A stretch of DNA of 64,000 nt from JBPRGG01 sp051418075 (GTDB lineage Bacteria > Bacteroidota > Bacteroidia > Cytophagales > Cyclobacteriaceae), in the NCBI GenBank assembly GCA_051418075.1, contig JBPRGG010000089.1, forward strand, positions 124,001-188,000, in the 5' to 3' direction. Shown piece by piece: positions 17,641 through 27,038 of this stretch. A program made the position numbers and the translations under genes. The notes under the pieces are model-generated. The model did not search any database and had not been told where the DNA came from. It saw only the letters and a list, made by a program, of their open reading frames with translations. How positions within the stretch are numbered: the first letter of the stretch is position 1; each line of letters begins with the position of its first letter.

Positions 17641-19110
17641 ATGGAAAATATTCCTTTATTAACATTGACTATTTTTATCCCTTTGCTGGGGGCGCTGATC
17701 ATTTTAGCCTTCAAACCCAACAATGATAAAACCACCTATGGAATTGGTTTACTGGCTTCCGGATTGGCTTTACTTACCTCCATTTTGATCTGGCTCAAAG
17801 GCATTCCGGCTGGATTCAGTCAAATAGAGCAGGTAGCCTGGATCCCTTCTTTGGGAGCTGCTTACAAACTGGGGGTGGATGGCATCAGCTTTCCCCTGGT
17901 AATACTCACCACCACCCTTTTTTTTACCTCGTTGATCTTTTCAATAAAAATTAAAAAGCGCGCCAAAGCTTATGTTTCACTGGTACTTTTGCTGGAAATG
18001 GCTTGTTTAGGTGTATTTTTATCCCTGGACCTGTTGCTGTTTTACGTTTTTTTTGAAATCACCCTGGTAGGTATGTATTTTATCATTGCCGGTTGGGGTC
18101 ACGAGCAAAGGCAAAAAGCAGCATTGACTTTTTTCATTTATACCCTGGTGGGTAGTTTGTTTTTGTTGTTGGCATTATTAAGCATTTACCTGCATACCGA
18201 TCCCCTCACCTTTGATATGACACAAATTATTGCAGCCCCGCCTTTGAAAGGATTGGCCGCTGCATTTACTTTCTGGGGGCTTTTCATTGCCTTTGCCATC
18301 AAAACACCATTGTTCCCTTTCCACACCTGGTTACCCATGGCCCATACTGAAGCACCGGCCCCCGGTAGTACTATTCTGGCGGGCATTTTATTGAAATTAG
18401 GCGCTTATGGATTCATCCGGTTTGCTCTGCAAATGATGCCAGAAGCATTTCGGGAATATGCTGTGTATGTAATTGTAATTGCTGTAATTTCTGCGGTTTA
18501 CGGTGCTTTTGTAGCCCTGGCCCAAACAGATATCAAAAGAATGGTAGCTTATACCAGTGTAAACCATATGGGCTACCTGGTTCTGGGAGTAGCAGCTGCT
18601 GCAGTTTTAACCGGAGGAAATAAAACCAGAGCGCTGGATGGTGCTGTTCTTCAAATGGTAAGCCACGGCATTGTCACCGGCGTACTATTTTTATTGATTG
18701 GAGCACTGCAGGATCGGACCCAAACCAGGGAAATGGACCAGATCAATGGCTTTCTTAAGGTCAATCCCGTATTAAGCGGTTTTTTTATCCTGGCTGCCTT
18801 TGCATCTCTTGGTTTACCGGGACTGGCCCATTTTCCGGCTGAATTTCAAATCTTCCTGGGGGCCTTTGCCCAATTTCCGGTAGCTGTGGGCATTACCTTG
18901 CTGGGATTGGTGATCACCACAGCACTTTACCTTCGTGCCATTCAAAAAGTATTTATGGGATCCAGGCCGGAGGGCGTTGTATACAATGATTTAAGCAGCA
19001 GGGAATTATGGGCCATCGTACCTTTGATCGTACTCATTCTGATCATCGGCATTTTTCCCGAATCCCTTCTTTATTTGATCAATGCCACCACCAAAATGCT
19101 AGGTGTATGA
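17641..19110 (+). CDS. nuoM: NuoM-like antiporter subunit
   Basis: A 489-residue, 14-helix antiporter-like subunit. The TM5 glutamate is in FFEITLVGMYFIIAGWG, the TM7 lysine in AIKTPLFPFHTWLPMAHTEA, followed by PAPGSTILAGILLKLGAYG and the TM12-region QIFLGAF. These are the residues used for ion translocation in NuoM/ND4. No unusual substitution was noticed in these motifs. The gene starts three bases after nuoL and overlaps nuoN by four bases, so translation is probably coupled. Confidence 0.92.
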   Translation: MENIPLLTLTIFIPLLGALIILAFKPNNDKTTYGIGLLASGLALLTSILIWLKGIPAGFSQIEQVAWIPSLGAAYKLGVDGISFPLVILTTTLFFTSLIFSIKIKKRAKAYVSLVLLLEMACLGVFLSLDLLLFYVFFEITLVGMYFIIAGWGHEQRQKAALTFFIYTLVGSLFLLLALLSIYLHTDPLTFDMTQIIAAPPLKGLAAAFTFWGLFIAFAIKTPLFPFHTWLPMAHTEAPAPGSTILAGILLKLGAYGFIRFALQMMPEAFREYAVYVIVIAVISAVYGAFVALAQTDIKRMVAYTSVNHMGYLVLGVAAAAVLTGGNKTRALDGAVLQMVSHGIVTGVLFLLIGALQDRTQTREMDQINGFLKVNPVLSGFFILAAFASLGLPGLAHFPAEFQIFLGAFAQFPVAVGITLLGLVITTALYLRAIQKVFMGSRPEGVVYNDLSSRELWAIVPLIVLILIIGIFPESLLYLINATTKMLGV

Positions 19111-20474
19111 GCCAAATGGGAAAAGATCTTATATTGATTTTACCTCAGATTATTATTTTGATCACAGCAGTAATTGCTTTGATTCTGGAAATGCTGCGAA
19201 AGCCAGGAGCAAGCCTTTGGTCGGTAGTTGCTGGTATGCTGATAGCCGGAGGGTTAAGTTTATCCCGCCTCGGATTAGAAGATACTGCTTTTTCTCAAAC
19301 CTTTCGCATTGACCAGCTTAATCATTGGGCCGTGATTATCCTGAGCATATCTAATGTTCTATTTGTTTTTTTAGCCCGGGCAGAATTGAAAGGAACTGAC
19401 CGGGAAGGAACGGTTTACAGCCTGCTTACCTTCTCCACCCTGGGAGCTGTGATCCTGGCTGGCAGCGGTGATCTGATGTTCATCGTATTGGGAATATTAT
19501 TGGTGGGTCTGAGTGGATTTGCCCTGGCGGCCTATGCCAAAACTGACCCGGCCACAGAAGGAGCCATGAAGTATTTTATCTATGGTTCTGTTACAGGAGC
19601 TATCATGACCTTTGGGCTTACCTATTGGGTGGGCATGACAGGAAGCACCCTGATTTCCGAATTAAATCATTCTGCCCTGCCTGGCTGGGCCTTTTCTTTC
19701 GGATTTATTGCCTTGTTAATTGGTATTGGGTATGCCGCATCTATTTTTCCATTTCACTTCTGGACACCTGACACTTTCGAAGGTGCACCAGTTTCTATAG
19801 CCAGTTATTTATCAGTCACCCCTAAAATTGGCGCTATATTTGCCCTGGCCCAGGTAGCCAAAGACCTGCCCCTGCAAACTTTTAACTGGCCATTGATCAT
19901 TGCTTTGCTTGCATTCTTATCCATGACTTTTGGTAATGTAATGGCCTTGCTCCAGCAAAATGTAGTGCGTTTGCTGGCTTATTCTACTGTAGCACAGGCA
20001 GGATATTTTTTAATCGCCATCGTGGCTATTCCGGCCTCAGGTCTGGCTATAGAAGCATTAACAGTGTTTGGGGCAGCTTATGCCATAATGAATACAGGAG
20101 CTTTCGCCCTGGTACTTAATTTCGGTACAACGATTGATGCATTGCGGGGACTGGGCCGTGAAAAGCCATTGGCTGGAATTGCCATGACCCTATTCCTTTT
20201 TTCGCTGCTGGGAATTCCTCCACTGGCTGGATTTGCCGGGAAATTTTTATTATTTGGAGCAGCTTTGGATGCGGACTACAATTGGTTGGCTATAGCTGCC
20301 ATCATCAACAGTGTTATTTCACTGGGAGTCTACTTACGTATAATCATACCGTTATTTTTTAGACAGTCCCTGGAATTTATCCCGCTCCATAGATCCGGAT
20401 GGTTAAAATTCGTTTGGCTAATCTGCCTGGCACTAATTATTTTATTAGGATTAGGTGTCCAGGTGATACTTTGA
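19107..20474 (+). CDS. nuoN: NuoN-like antiporter subunit
   Basis: A 455-residue, 14-helix subunit of the NuoN/ND2 family. The ATG at 19107 overlaps the nuoM stop codon (ATGA); longer readings from 19008 lie inside nuoM. Motifs include FIYGSVTGAIMTFGL and ASIFPFHFWTPDTFEGAP, and VSIASYLSVTPKIGAIFAL with the TM8 lysine. It closes the operon. No nuoC, E, F, G or I gene precedes or follows it in the window. A 12-bp inverted repeat lies 150 bases downstream. Confidence 0.92.
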   Translation: MSQMGKDLILILPQIIILITAVIALILEMLRKPGASLWSVVAGMLIAGGLSLSRLGLEDTAFSQTFRIDQLNHWAVIILSISNVLFVFLARAELKGTDREGTVYSLLTFSTLGAVILAGSGDLMFIVLGILLVGLSGFALAAYAKTDPATEGAMKYFIYGSVTGAIMTFGLTYWVGMTGSTLISELNHSALPGWAFSFGFIALLIGIGYAASIFPFHFWTPDTFEGAPVSIASYLSVTPKIGAIFALAQVAKDLPLQTFNWPLIIALLAFLSMTFGNVMALLQQNVVRLLAYSTVAQAGYFLIAIVAIPASGLAIEALTVFGAAYAIMNTGAFALVLNFGTTIDALRGLGREKPLAGIAMTLFLFSLLGIPPLAGFAGKFLLFGAALDADYNWLAIAAIINSVISLGVYLRIIIPLFFRQSLEFIPLHRSGWLKFVWLICLALIILLGLGVQVIL

Positions 20475-20621
20475 TCTAAAGCATGAAATGTTTTTATGTG
20501 TAATCTAATTTTTTGATTATGAAAAGGTTGTTAAATCCATTTTTTAACATTAAGTCTCTGGTTAGAAAAAGCCTTGAAATATGAAATAAGAATTTAGCTT
20601 GCTATTGAGATCATAACATAT

Positions 20622-20659
20622 CCCATTACATGGTGCTTCCTTCTGAGCCATGTAATGGG
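20622..20659. terminator. 12-bp perfect inverted repeat between convergent nuoN and multicopper oxidase
   Basis: CCCATTACATGG and CCATGTAATGGG pair perfectly around a 14-base loop. It lies between two convergent genes, so it probably ends transcription from both sides, although no T-run follows on either strand. An operator role is possible but less likely in a convergent gap. Confidence 0.5.
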
Positions 20660-20678
20660 TTAAGCATTAGCTAATCTG

Positions 20679-22343
20679 CTAGGAAACAATTTCATAATTC
20701 CTCATCATGCCCATATCCTCATGTTCCAGATTATGGCAATGGTAAACATAAAGGCCTTTAAAATCCTTGAACTCCAGCATAATCTTCACTTTCATATCGG
20801 GCATGAGTAAAAAAGTATCCTGCCAGCCATTATCTAAAAATCCGTCCTTGATGGTATCCCAGATAGCCTGGTCCATATTTTCCGTATTTCGTTCTATAAT
20901 CTGAAATTGAAGACCATGAATGTGTACCGGGTGAGGCATCTGCATCATATTGCCCATCCCACTGTTTTCATCCTGGCCCATCATACCTCTTCCTCTTTGT
21001 CCCATCATGCCCCTTTCCCCCATCATACTCATTTGCGCATTTTCATTGACAAATTCCCAGATCTCACTCCTACCCAACTTTACTTTTTCCCAATCAGCCA
21101 CTTCAGTCATTTCAAAAGTCTGTCCGTTAATGGTCCATTGCATTTGTTCCATAAAAAAATTAAAAGTCCTGGGGCTATCCTGGTTTACAGCTGCTGAAGC
21201 ATCAAGTAATTGTATAGAGGATAGTTTTGAAGGAAGGTGTTTTTGCACCCCCTTCTGGTCTTTAATATTGAATTGCATAATATTGTACTCACTGCCTAGC
21301 GGAATGGCACTTGTTGTGCCTCCCATCATGCCTCCCATACCACGGCTCCCCATTCTTCCCATTCCCTGCATCATCATGCCGGGATTAAAAGAAAGGCTTT
21401 TCAGGCTGAAACTACTCCCTCCTGATACATTACTGAAATCTATCCACAAATCATAACGTTCGCCCGGTGCCAACATCAGATAAGGCAATTCTTGCGGCTG
21501 CTCCAGTAAGCCTCCATCTGTACCAATTATCGTAACTGGCTGATCATTACTCCAGGCCAACTTATAGATCCTGGAGTTTGAACCATTCAGCAGCCTGAAT
21601 CTGTAGGTGGCTTGTTCCACTTGCATCGATTGCGAAAGCTTTCCATTTACCAGGATCTGATCACCTAAAAATCCCATCATCTGGGTCATATGTCCCTGGT
21701 CATAAATTAAATCATTATTGTTTGTAAATGTACGATCCTGAATGATCAAAGGCAGGTCATATTTTCCTGATGGTAAATCCAGGTTATCCTCTTCAGCGTC
21801 AGAAACCAGAAAAAGGCCGGCCAACCCCTGATAAACCTGGGGACCAGTGATTTTATCAGGGTGTGGGTGAAACCAGTAGGTACCTGCCCTGTCAACCACT
21901 TCAAATTCATAGATAAACTCTTCACCAGGCGAAATAGCAAAGCGGGGGTGACCATCCATTTCTGGAGGCAGGTGCAATCCATGCCAGTGGATCACACTTT
22001 CCCGATCTATTTCATTGATAAACCTGATCCTTATTTTGTCACCTTTTCTCACCCTGATTACTGGGCCTAAGTAGCTGTTTTCAATATTCTGTACCGCATC
22101 AGGACTACCTGAAATGGACTCAGCCCGAAAAGAATATACCTGGGTAGCTGACCCTGGTATTATATTTACTGCAACAGGTTTGGCAGAAAGAGAAAGATCC
22201 AGGTCAGGATCAAAATTTTGATTTACTTGTTTTTTAGAAATAATTTTGTCTTTTGAGCTTCCTTGACAGCTTACAATGCCAGCCAGCCCAAATACTGTAC
22301 CTGTTGCCCAAAGGGATTGGTTGATAAACCTTCTTCTTTTCAT
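20679..22343 (-). CDS. Exported multicopper oxidase (CueO/CopA-like), methionine-rich
   Basis: A 554-residue three-domain laccase-like oxidase. It probably oxidises Cu(I) or small phenols with reduction of O2 to water in the periplasm. The N-terminus has a twin-arginine signal (MKRRRFINQ) that ends at Cys26 after LAGIVS, so it may be a Tat-exported lipoprotein. All four copper-binding motifs are present: HWHGLHLPP, WFHPHPD, HPVHIHGLQF and HCHNLEHEDMGM, the last holding the type 1 site with a Met axial ligand. Two Met-rich loops lie around residues 320-345 (GMMMQGMGRMGSRGMGGMMG) and 440-475; such loops bind Cu(I) in CueO. It lies downstream of a small SHOCT protein on the same strand and is convergent with the nuo-like operon. 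Confidence 0.92.
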   Translation of the reverse strand: MKRRRFINQSLWATGTVFGLAGIVSCQGSSKDKIISKKQVNQNFDPDLDLSLSAKPVAVNIIPGSATQVYSFRAESISGSPDAVQNIENSYLGPVIRVRKGDKIRIRFINEIDRESVIHWHGLHLPPEMDGHPRFAISPGEEFIYEFEVVDRAGTYWFHPHPDKITGPQVYQGLAGLFLVSDAEEDNLDLPSGKYDLPLIIQDRTFTNNNDLIYDQGHMTQMMGFLGDQILVNGKLSQSMQVEQATYRFRLLNGSNSRIYKLAWSNDQPVTIIGTDGGLLEQPQELPYLMLAPGERYDLWIDFSNVSGGSSFSLKSLSFNPGMMMQGMGRMGSRGMGGMMGGTTSAIPLGSEYNIMQFNIKDQKGVQKHLPSKLSSIQLLDASAAVNQDSPRTFNFFMEQMQWTINGQTFEMTEVADWEKVKLGRSEIWEFVNENAQMSMMGERGMMGQRGRGMMGQDENSGMGNMMQMPHPVHIHGLQFQIIERNTENMDQAIWDTIKDGFLDNGWQDTFLLMPDMKVKIMLEFKDFKGLYVYHCHNLEHEDMGMMRNYEIVS

Positions 22344-22473
22344 AGCTTTGAAAAATTTTAACTTGTAGCCTGTAACATGAATAAATTGACAGTGGAGTCG
22401 TATTTACCTCCTGCCGCGGGGAAGCCAGTACTATAGAACAGGTTTTGTTGCTTATTTCTAAAAGCTAACCATT

Positions 22474-22707
22474 TTAACTGTTCAGTTCCCGTTTTCTTTC
22501 CCTGTATTCTTCTGTGCTGATTTCACCATTGGCATATTTTTTTTCCAAAACCTCTCTGGCACTTTCTTTTTGAGGAGCATTTCTGCTATTTGAATTACTA
22601 CTACGCATAACCAGCCAAATTACCAATATAATGATAACCAATATCAATAACCACCATATCCAACCGGCACCCATACCAAAAAATCCATTCATTCCATCAT
22701 GCATCAT
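22474..22707 (-). CDS. Small membrane protein with a C-terminal SHOCT motif
   Basis: A 77-residue protein. One transmembrane helix (WIWWLLILVIIILVIWLVM) follows a Met/Gly/His start (MMHDGMNGFFGMGAG). The C-terminus REVLEKKYANGEISTEEYRERKREL is a SHOCT domain, a short helical pair often seen in membrane proteins near metal-handling genes. A longer reading starts at ATG 22776, with an AGGAG nine bases upstream; the shorter start is chosen because MMHDGMNG-type starts are usual in this family. It lies 130 bases upstream of the multicopper oxidase on the same strand, so the two are probably co-transcribed. Confidence 0.7.
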   Translation of the reverse strand: MMHDGMNGFFGMGAGWIWWLLILVIIILVIWLVMRSSNSNSRNAPQKESAREVLEKKYANGEISTEEYRERKRELNS

Positions 22708-22776
22708 TAAAATATTTATATTATTAATAATAAGACGATCGTTCTTTAATCCAGTTAAAACATACCTAAAATACAT

Positions 22777-23109
22777 TAGGTAAAGCTCCTTTTATAATAA
22801 ACTGCTTCGATTAAAAAAATATAAATTACATCACAATAAAAAGCACATTTTTAAAATTATCTGCTTTCCAGAAATATAATTCGCATTTTATGGTTCTCCT
22901 TCCTAATTATTAAATCATGAAAAGGCTTAATTGTTATCTGCTTCTAAATTCAAAAATGGTCTTTTGAACTGGGAGAGACCTGGTGAATAAATGCTCCTTT
23001 TAAATGTGGTTACATCTCAAATTATCAGCTGGATGTTGATTAAAGACAAGTGTGTAAAAGGTGCGGGTGTTTAAAATCAAAATTATATAATCGAAAAACA
23101 AGTAAATTT
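22777..23109. other. Intergenic region, AT-rich
   Basis: No gene is visible. On the minus strand 23085-23078 reads TAATTTTG, a match to the -7 consensus that could start a transcript running toward the SHOCT and oxidase genes, but it would leave a leader of about 300 bases or more. An AGGAG lies just upstream of the alternative SHOCT start at 22776. Confidence 0.4.
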
Positions 23110-24777
23110 TTAATTTGCTACCAATACCTGACCATCCTTAATTAACTGCACCTGCAACAATTGCATATTGATATCCTGAACCGCCTGATCCTGGGAAATG
23201 GCCTGCACGGCTGCGGTGGCAGCGCTTTGCCCCAGGACCATAAAAACCGGCTCCATACGGATCGATCCAAAAGCAATATGGCTGGCGCTCAAACATACCG
23301 GTACCAGCAGGTTGTTAATTTCCGATCTTTTGGGCACAATAGACCTGTAACTAACAGGATAAGGTCCTGCCACATGAGATTGTACATTCCCTTCATTCTG
23401 AACATATCCATTAGCATCCACATAACGCTGGATATTGTGTGAATCCATACCATAAGCAGCCAATCCTACCGGATCCTTTACAACTGCCAGACCTTCACAA
23501 TGATGCTGGGTCATCACATGATCACTAATCATTCTACGAGCTTCCCTGATGTACAATTGCTGCTGCCAACCGTCTTCCCGCTCAAATTCATCTTTACAGG
23601 TTCCCCATCTTGATACCCTGTCCCTAATGCTTTGGGGAATTCGGGGATGATAGGCCAGGCTCCACATCAACCCTTTTTGATAATCCCGGTGGGCTTCTAT
23701 GATCTTTTCTCTTTCTTCATAAGAGGCTTCCGGATAATCCCAGTTTTGCCCGATAAAATCCGTTGAAAAACCATGGTTGTTATTGGTGTCTGTTTTCCGG
23801 TTAGGCATTGCTGAATTGATCCAGGGTAAGCGGGTTTCTCCCGCCTCATAATTCCGGAACAACAACTCATAATTCTGCTCATTATAACCAGCCGGCTTCT
23901 CAAAAGGTATGCGATTTTCCGGATGATCGGTTAAACACATCCTGAAACAATAGGCCTGCACTTTGAGGTCACCACTTCCATCAACACCTGGCCCTCCTGC
24001 TACAATGTATGGTAACAAACCACTGGATGGATCGCCTTTAACCACATATGGATCTACCCGATCTACAAAATTATGGTTGCCGGCATTTAAGGATAAACTG
24101 CGCTTCAGGGAAATACTCCAATCATTGGCCTGAACGCCATTAAGGGTTTCACCATATTTTTCATTATCTTCCCGACCTACAGTATAACTAATCCCGGCTG
24201 TTGCCATCAGATCTCCCTCATAAGTAGCATCAATAAACATTTTCCCGGTATATTCCTGTCCCGATTCCATTACAATGGTTGTAATCTTTTGGCCCTCTTT
24301 TCTCACCCCGGAAGACCGGTTTAATCGCTGCTTATAAACAACATCAATATTTTCCTGATCGATCATATCATGATAGACTTTCAGGGCAGCTGATGGTTCA
24401 AAGGTCCACATGGCATCTTCATTTTCAGCAGTTCGGGTTTGCCCCCCGTCCCGGTAGGCTTGCTGATCCTGCCAATTCCAATTGTCCGGATTTTCATAGT
24501 ATTCGCGTATATTCCGATAAAATTCCCGGGCAATTCCCCCAATGGCTTGCTTGTTGCCAATGTCAGTTTGCCCCAGACCGCCGGTAGTTAATCCTCCTAT
24601 TCGATTAGTGGGCTCTATCAGCACCACCGACATCCCCATTCTGGAAGCCTGAATTGCGGCCGCCACCCCGGCAGAAGTGCCTCCGTAAACTACCAGGTCA
24701 TAATTCTTATTAATTTTTTGAGTAATTGCACTGGACACCAGTGCCACCAGCAAAATTGTTAAAAGCCTGAATTTCAT
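23110..24777 (-). CDS. Exported FAD-dependent oxidoreductase (PF12831 type)
   Basis: A 555-residue flavoprotein with an N-terminal signal peptide (MKFRLLTILLVALVSSAITQ), so it acts outside the cytoplasm. The dinucleotide-binding fold is YDLVVYGGTSAGVAAAIQAS, and the second signature is NRIGGLTTGGLGQTDIG. Further conserved blocks are MFIDATYEGDLMATAGISY and ARRMISDHVMTQ, typical of the FAD_oxidored family found in polysaccharide loci of Bacteroidota and Planctomycetota. The substrate of this family is mostly unknown. It is last in a five-gene minus-strand run, 68 bases after the PQQ dehydrogenase gene. Confidence 0.85.
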   Translation of the reverse strand: MKFRLLTILLVALVSSAITQKINKNYDLVVYGGTSAGVAAAIQASRMGMSVVLIEPTNRIGGLTTGGLGQTDIGNKQAIGGIAREFYRNIREYYENPDNWNWQDQQAYRDGGQTRTAENEDAMWTFEPSAALKVYHDMIDQENIDVVYKQRLNRSSGVRKEGQKITTIVMESGQEYTGKMFIDATYEGDLMATAGISYTVGREDNEKYGETLNGVQANDWSISLKRSLSLNAGNHNFVDRVDPYVVKGDPSSGLLPYIVAGGPGVDGSGDLKVQAYCFRMCLTDHPENRIPFEKPAGYNEQNYELLFRNYEAGETRLPWINSAMPNRKTDTNNNHGFSTDFIGQNWDYPEASYEEREKIIEAHRDYQKGLMWSLAYHPRIPQSIRDRVSRWGTCKDEFEREDGWQQQLYIREARRMISDHVMTQHHCEGLAVVKDPVGLAAYGMDSHNIQRYVDANGYVQNEGNVQSHVAGPYPVSYRSIVPKRSEINNLLVPVCLSASHIAFGSIRMEPVFMVLGQSAATAAVQAISQDQAVQDINMQLLQVQLIKDGQVLVAN

Positions 24778-24845
24778 TATCTCTGGGTTTATTTTTTAGT
24801 CAAATTAGTAAAAAATCCTGAATACTTAACCTGTATTTTCCTAGA

Positions 24846-27011
24846 TCAAGGTAAAGCAAATGCTACAATACGGTCACCCGGCTTAGTACCCAATTTTCCA
24901 CCTCCGCAAGCTATCACCAGGTATTGCTTTCCATTCACCATATAAGTAGAAGGGGTAGCATGTCCTGCTGCCGGTAATTTATAGCGCCAGATCTCTTCAC
25001 CAGTTTCCTGATCAAATGCCCGAATATATTCATCTTTAGTAGCTGCAATAAATATTAACCCGCCGGCTGTTGCTATCGGGCCACCATAATTTTCCGCTCC
25101 GGTCTTGGGAATACCCTGCTCAGTCATGTGATCAAACTCACCCAAAGTTACCTGCCAAAGGATCTCCCCCTGGTTAAGGTCAATAGCAGACAAAGTACCC
25201 CAGGGAGGTTCAATAGCCGGATTTCCCTCCGGACCTACAAAACGATTATATCCCGTATGTGCATAAGGCAAGGCCAGGTTGTTCTCACTACCCAGATTAT
25301 GCACATCCTCTTCTATTATTTGGGTTTCAAGCCCCAACACAAAATCAACCACAGCCTCTCTTTGGCTTAAGGGGATATGATTAAATGCCGGCATTAAATT
25401 TTTACCCTGGTTCAGCAGCGAGATCATTTCATCCCGGTTATATTTTGATTCCAGACCTTTCAGGGGAGGGTAAGTACCCACCGGATCACCCTCCATATCC
25501 GGTCCGTGACAAAGGGCACACTGTGATTGATATAGTTGTTTACCCATAGGAAATTCTTCCTGATCTGAACTAGAAACCCCGAATGACTCTCCGGTTTCCA
25601 CCATGGTCAGAATCCAGGGCATTTCATTATTATTGACATACATGATCCCATTAGGATCAACCGCAGCGCCTCCCCATTCGCCACCACCATCAAAGCCGGG
25701 AAAAATAAGGGTACCCTGCTGACTGGGCGGGGTAAAAATATGCTCTTTATTTACACCGGTAATAATTGCAGTCAATTTTTTTCGAGTTTCCTGGTCCAGT
25801 CTTTCATATACCTGATCGTTTCGAAATTGCTGTCGGGCAAATGGAGGTGGCTTTACTGGAATAGGCTGGGTAGGCCACAATTCTTCTCCAACCAAAGGTG
25901 AATTAGCCGGCACCGGCTGTTCTTCTATCTCAAAAATAGGCTCGCCTGTCAGTCTATTGAATAAATAAACATAGCCATGTTTGGTGATCTGGGCCAGGGC
26001 CGGAATTTGTTTGCCTTCCGGATCAATAGTGATAAGAATAGGTGGCGCAGGTATATCCCGATCCCAAACATCATGATGCACTACCTGATGATGCCAGATC
26101 CGCTCTCCGGTACTGGCATCCAGGGCCAGAATGCAATTGGCAAACAGATTTGCGCCTTTTCTATTACCTCCATAAAAATCAAAGGCAGCAGATCCTGTAG
26201 GTATATAAACGATACCCCTGACAGAATCCAGGCTGACTCCGGCCCAACTATTGGCCCCACCAATATACTGGTAAGCATTGGGAGGCCAGGTATGATATCC
26301 GTATTCACCGGGTTGAGGAATGGTATGGAAAGTCCACTCCAGTTCTCCCGAATGAATGTTAAAAGCCCTGATAAATCCTGGTGCAGCGCCCATACTTTCC
26401 AGGGTCCTGAATCCGATGATCATAAAATCACCATAGATCACACCGGGTGAGGTGGCTACCACGTAATATGCCTTTTCCTCACCCTGATCCAAACCAGTTC
26501 TGAGAGAAATGGTGCCATTATCACCAAATGAGGTTAATAATTCTCCATTTTCTGCATTCAGGGCATAAAGAAATGGCCCGGCAGTAAAATAAATTCTTCG
26601 GTCATTCCCATTAGCATAATAGGTCAATCCGCGATTGACATTCATACCATAGTTGATATTTTCTATGGTATGGTCAAACTTCCAGATTTCTTCTCCGGTA
26701 TCAGCTTCTAAAGCAAATACTTTCAAAGTAGGTGAAGTTCCATACAAAACACCATCTATGATCAGTGGATTATTCTGGATTTGCCCCATTCGGGAAGAAT
26801 CTCCATTTTCAGATGCATACTCCCAGGCCACTTTTAGCTGATGTACATTATTACGGTTGATCTGGTCCAAGGGAGCATATTGATCACGTTCTATTCCTCC
26901 CAGGTAGGAGTCCCAGTTATAATTATCCATGGGCGTTTCTCTGGGCGCTTCTTGTTGACAGGCCAAAAAGGCAAAAACAAATACAAGTGGAAATAATTGT
27001 TTATAAGGCAT
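24846..27011 (-). CDS. PQQ-dependent dehydrogenase lipoprotein with internal cytochrome c domain
   Basis: A 721-residue exported protein. The signal ends in FAFLAC (Cys18), a lipobox. The eight-bladed quinoprotein propeller is visible as repeated LDASTGERIW, LNQGEILW and QETGEEIWRY motifs. A cytochrome c domain is inserted at about 485-565: CALCH at 498-502 binds haem, and Met540 in NLMPAF is the likely sixth ligand. Such enzymes oxidise sugars or alcohols in the periplasm and pass electrons through haem to the respiratory chain. PQQ must be made or imported; no pqq genes are in the window. The neighbours (sugar-acid dehydratase-like and Gfo/Idh enzymes) fit sugar oxidation, but the substrate is not determined. 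Confidence 0.88.
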   Translation of the reverse strand: MPYKQLFPLVFVFAFLACQQEAPRETPMDNYNWDSYLGGIERDQYAPLDQINRNNVHQLKVAWEYASENGDSSRMGQIQNNPLIIDGVLYGTSPTLKVFALEADTGEEIWKFDHTIENINYGMNVNRGLTYYANGNDRRIYFTAGPFLYALNAENGELLTSFGDNGTISLRTGLDQGEEKAYYVVATSPGVIYGDFMIIGFRTLESMGAAPGFIRAFNIHSGELEWTFHTIPQPGEYGYHTWPPNAYQYIGGANSWAGVSLDSVRGIVYIPTGSAAFDFYGGNRKGANLFANCILALDASTGERIWHHQVVHHDVWDRDIPAPPILITIDPEGKQIPALAQITKHGYVYLFNRLTGEPIFEIEEQPVPANSPLVGEELWPTQPIPVKPPPFARQQFRNDQVYERLDQETRKKLTAIITGVNKEHIFTPPSQQGTLIFPGFDGGGEWGGAAVDPNGIMYVNNNEMPWILTMVETGESFGVSSSDQEEFPMGKQLYQSQCALCHGPDMEGDPVGTYPPLKGLESKYNRDEMISLLNQGKNLMPAFNHIPLSQREAVVDFVLGLETQIIEEDVHNLGSENNLALPYAHTGYNRFVGPEGNPAIEPPWGTLSAIDLNQGEILWQVTLGEFDHMTEQGIPKTGAENYGGPIATAGGLIFIAATKDEYIRAFDQETGEEIWRYKLPAAGHATPSTYMVNGKQYLVIACGGGKLGTKPGDRIVAFALP

Positions 27012-27038
27012 TCTGGTTTTAGCAGTTTTGTTTCAAAA

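Noticed and set aside
11899..20474. Calling the operon a normal NADH dehydrogenase (complex I)
   Set aside because: NuoC, E, F, G and I are missing and the NuoB-like domain has no cysteines, so the standard label would mislead.
20907..21456. Plus-strand His/Pro-rich open frames opposite the multicopper oxidase
   Set aside because: Antisense reflections of Met-rich codons in the oxidase; no start signals.
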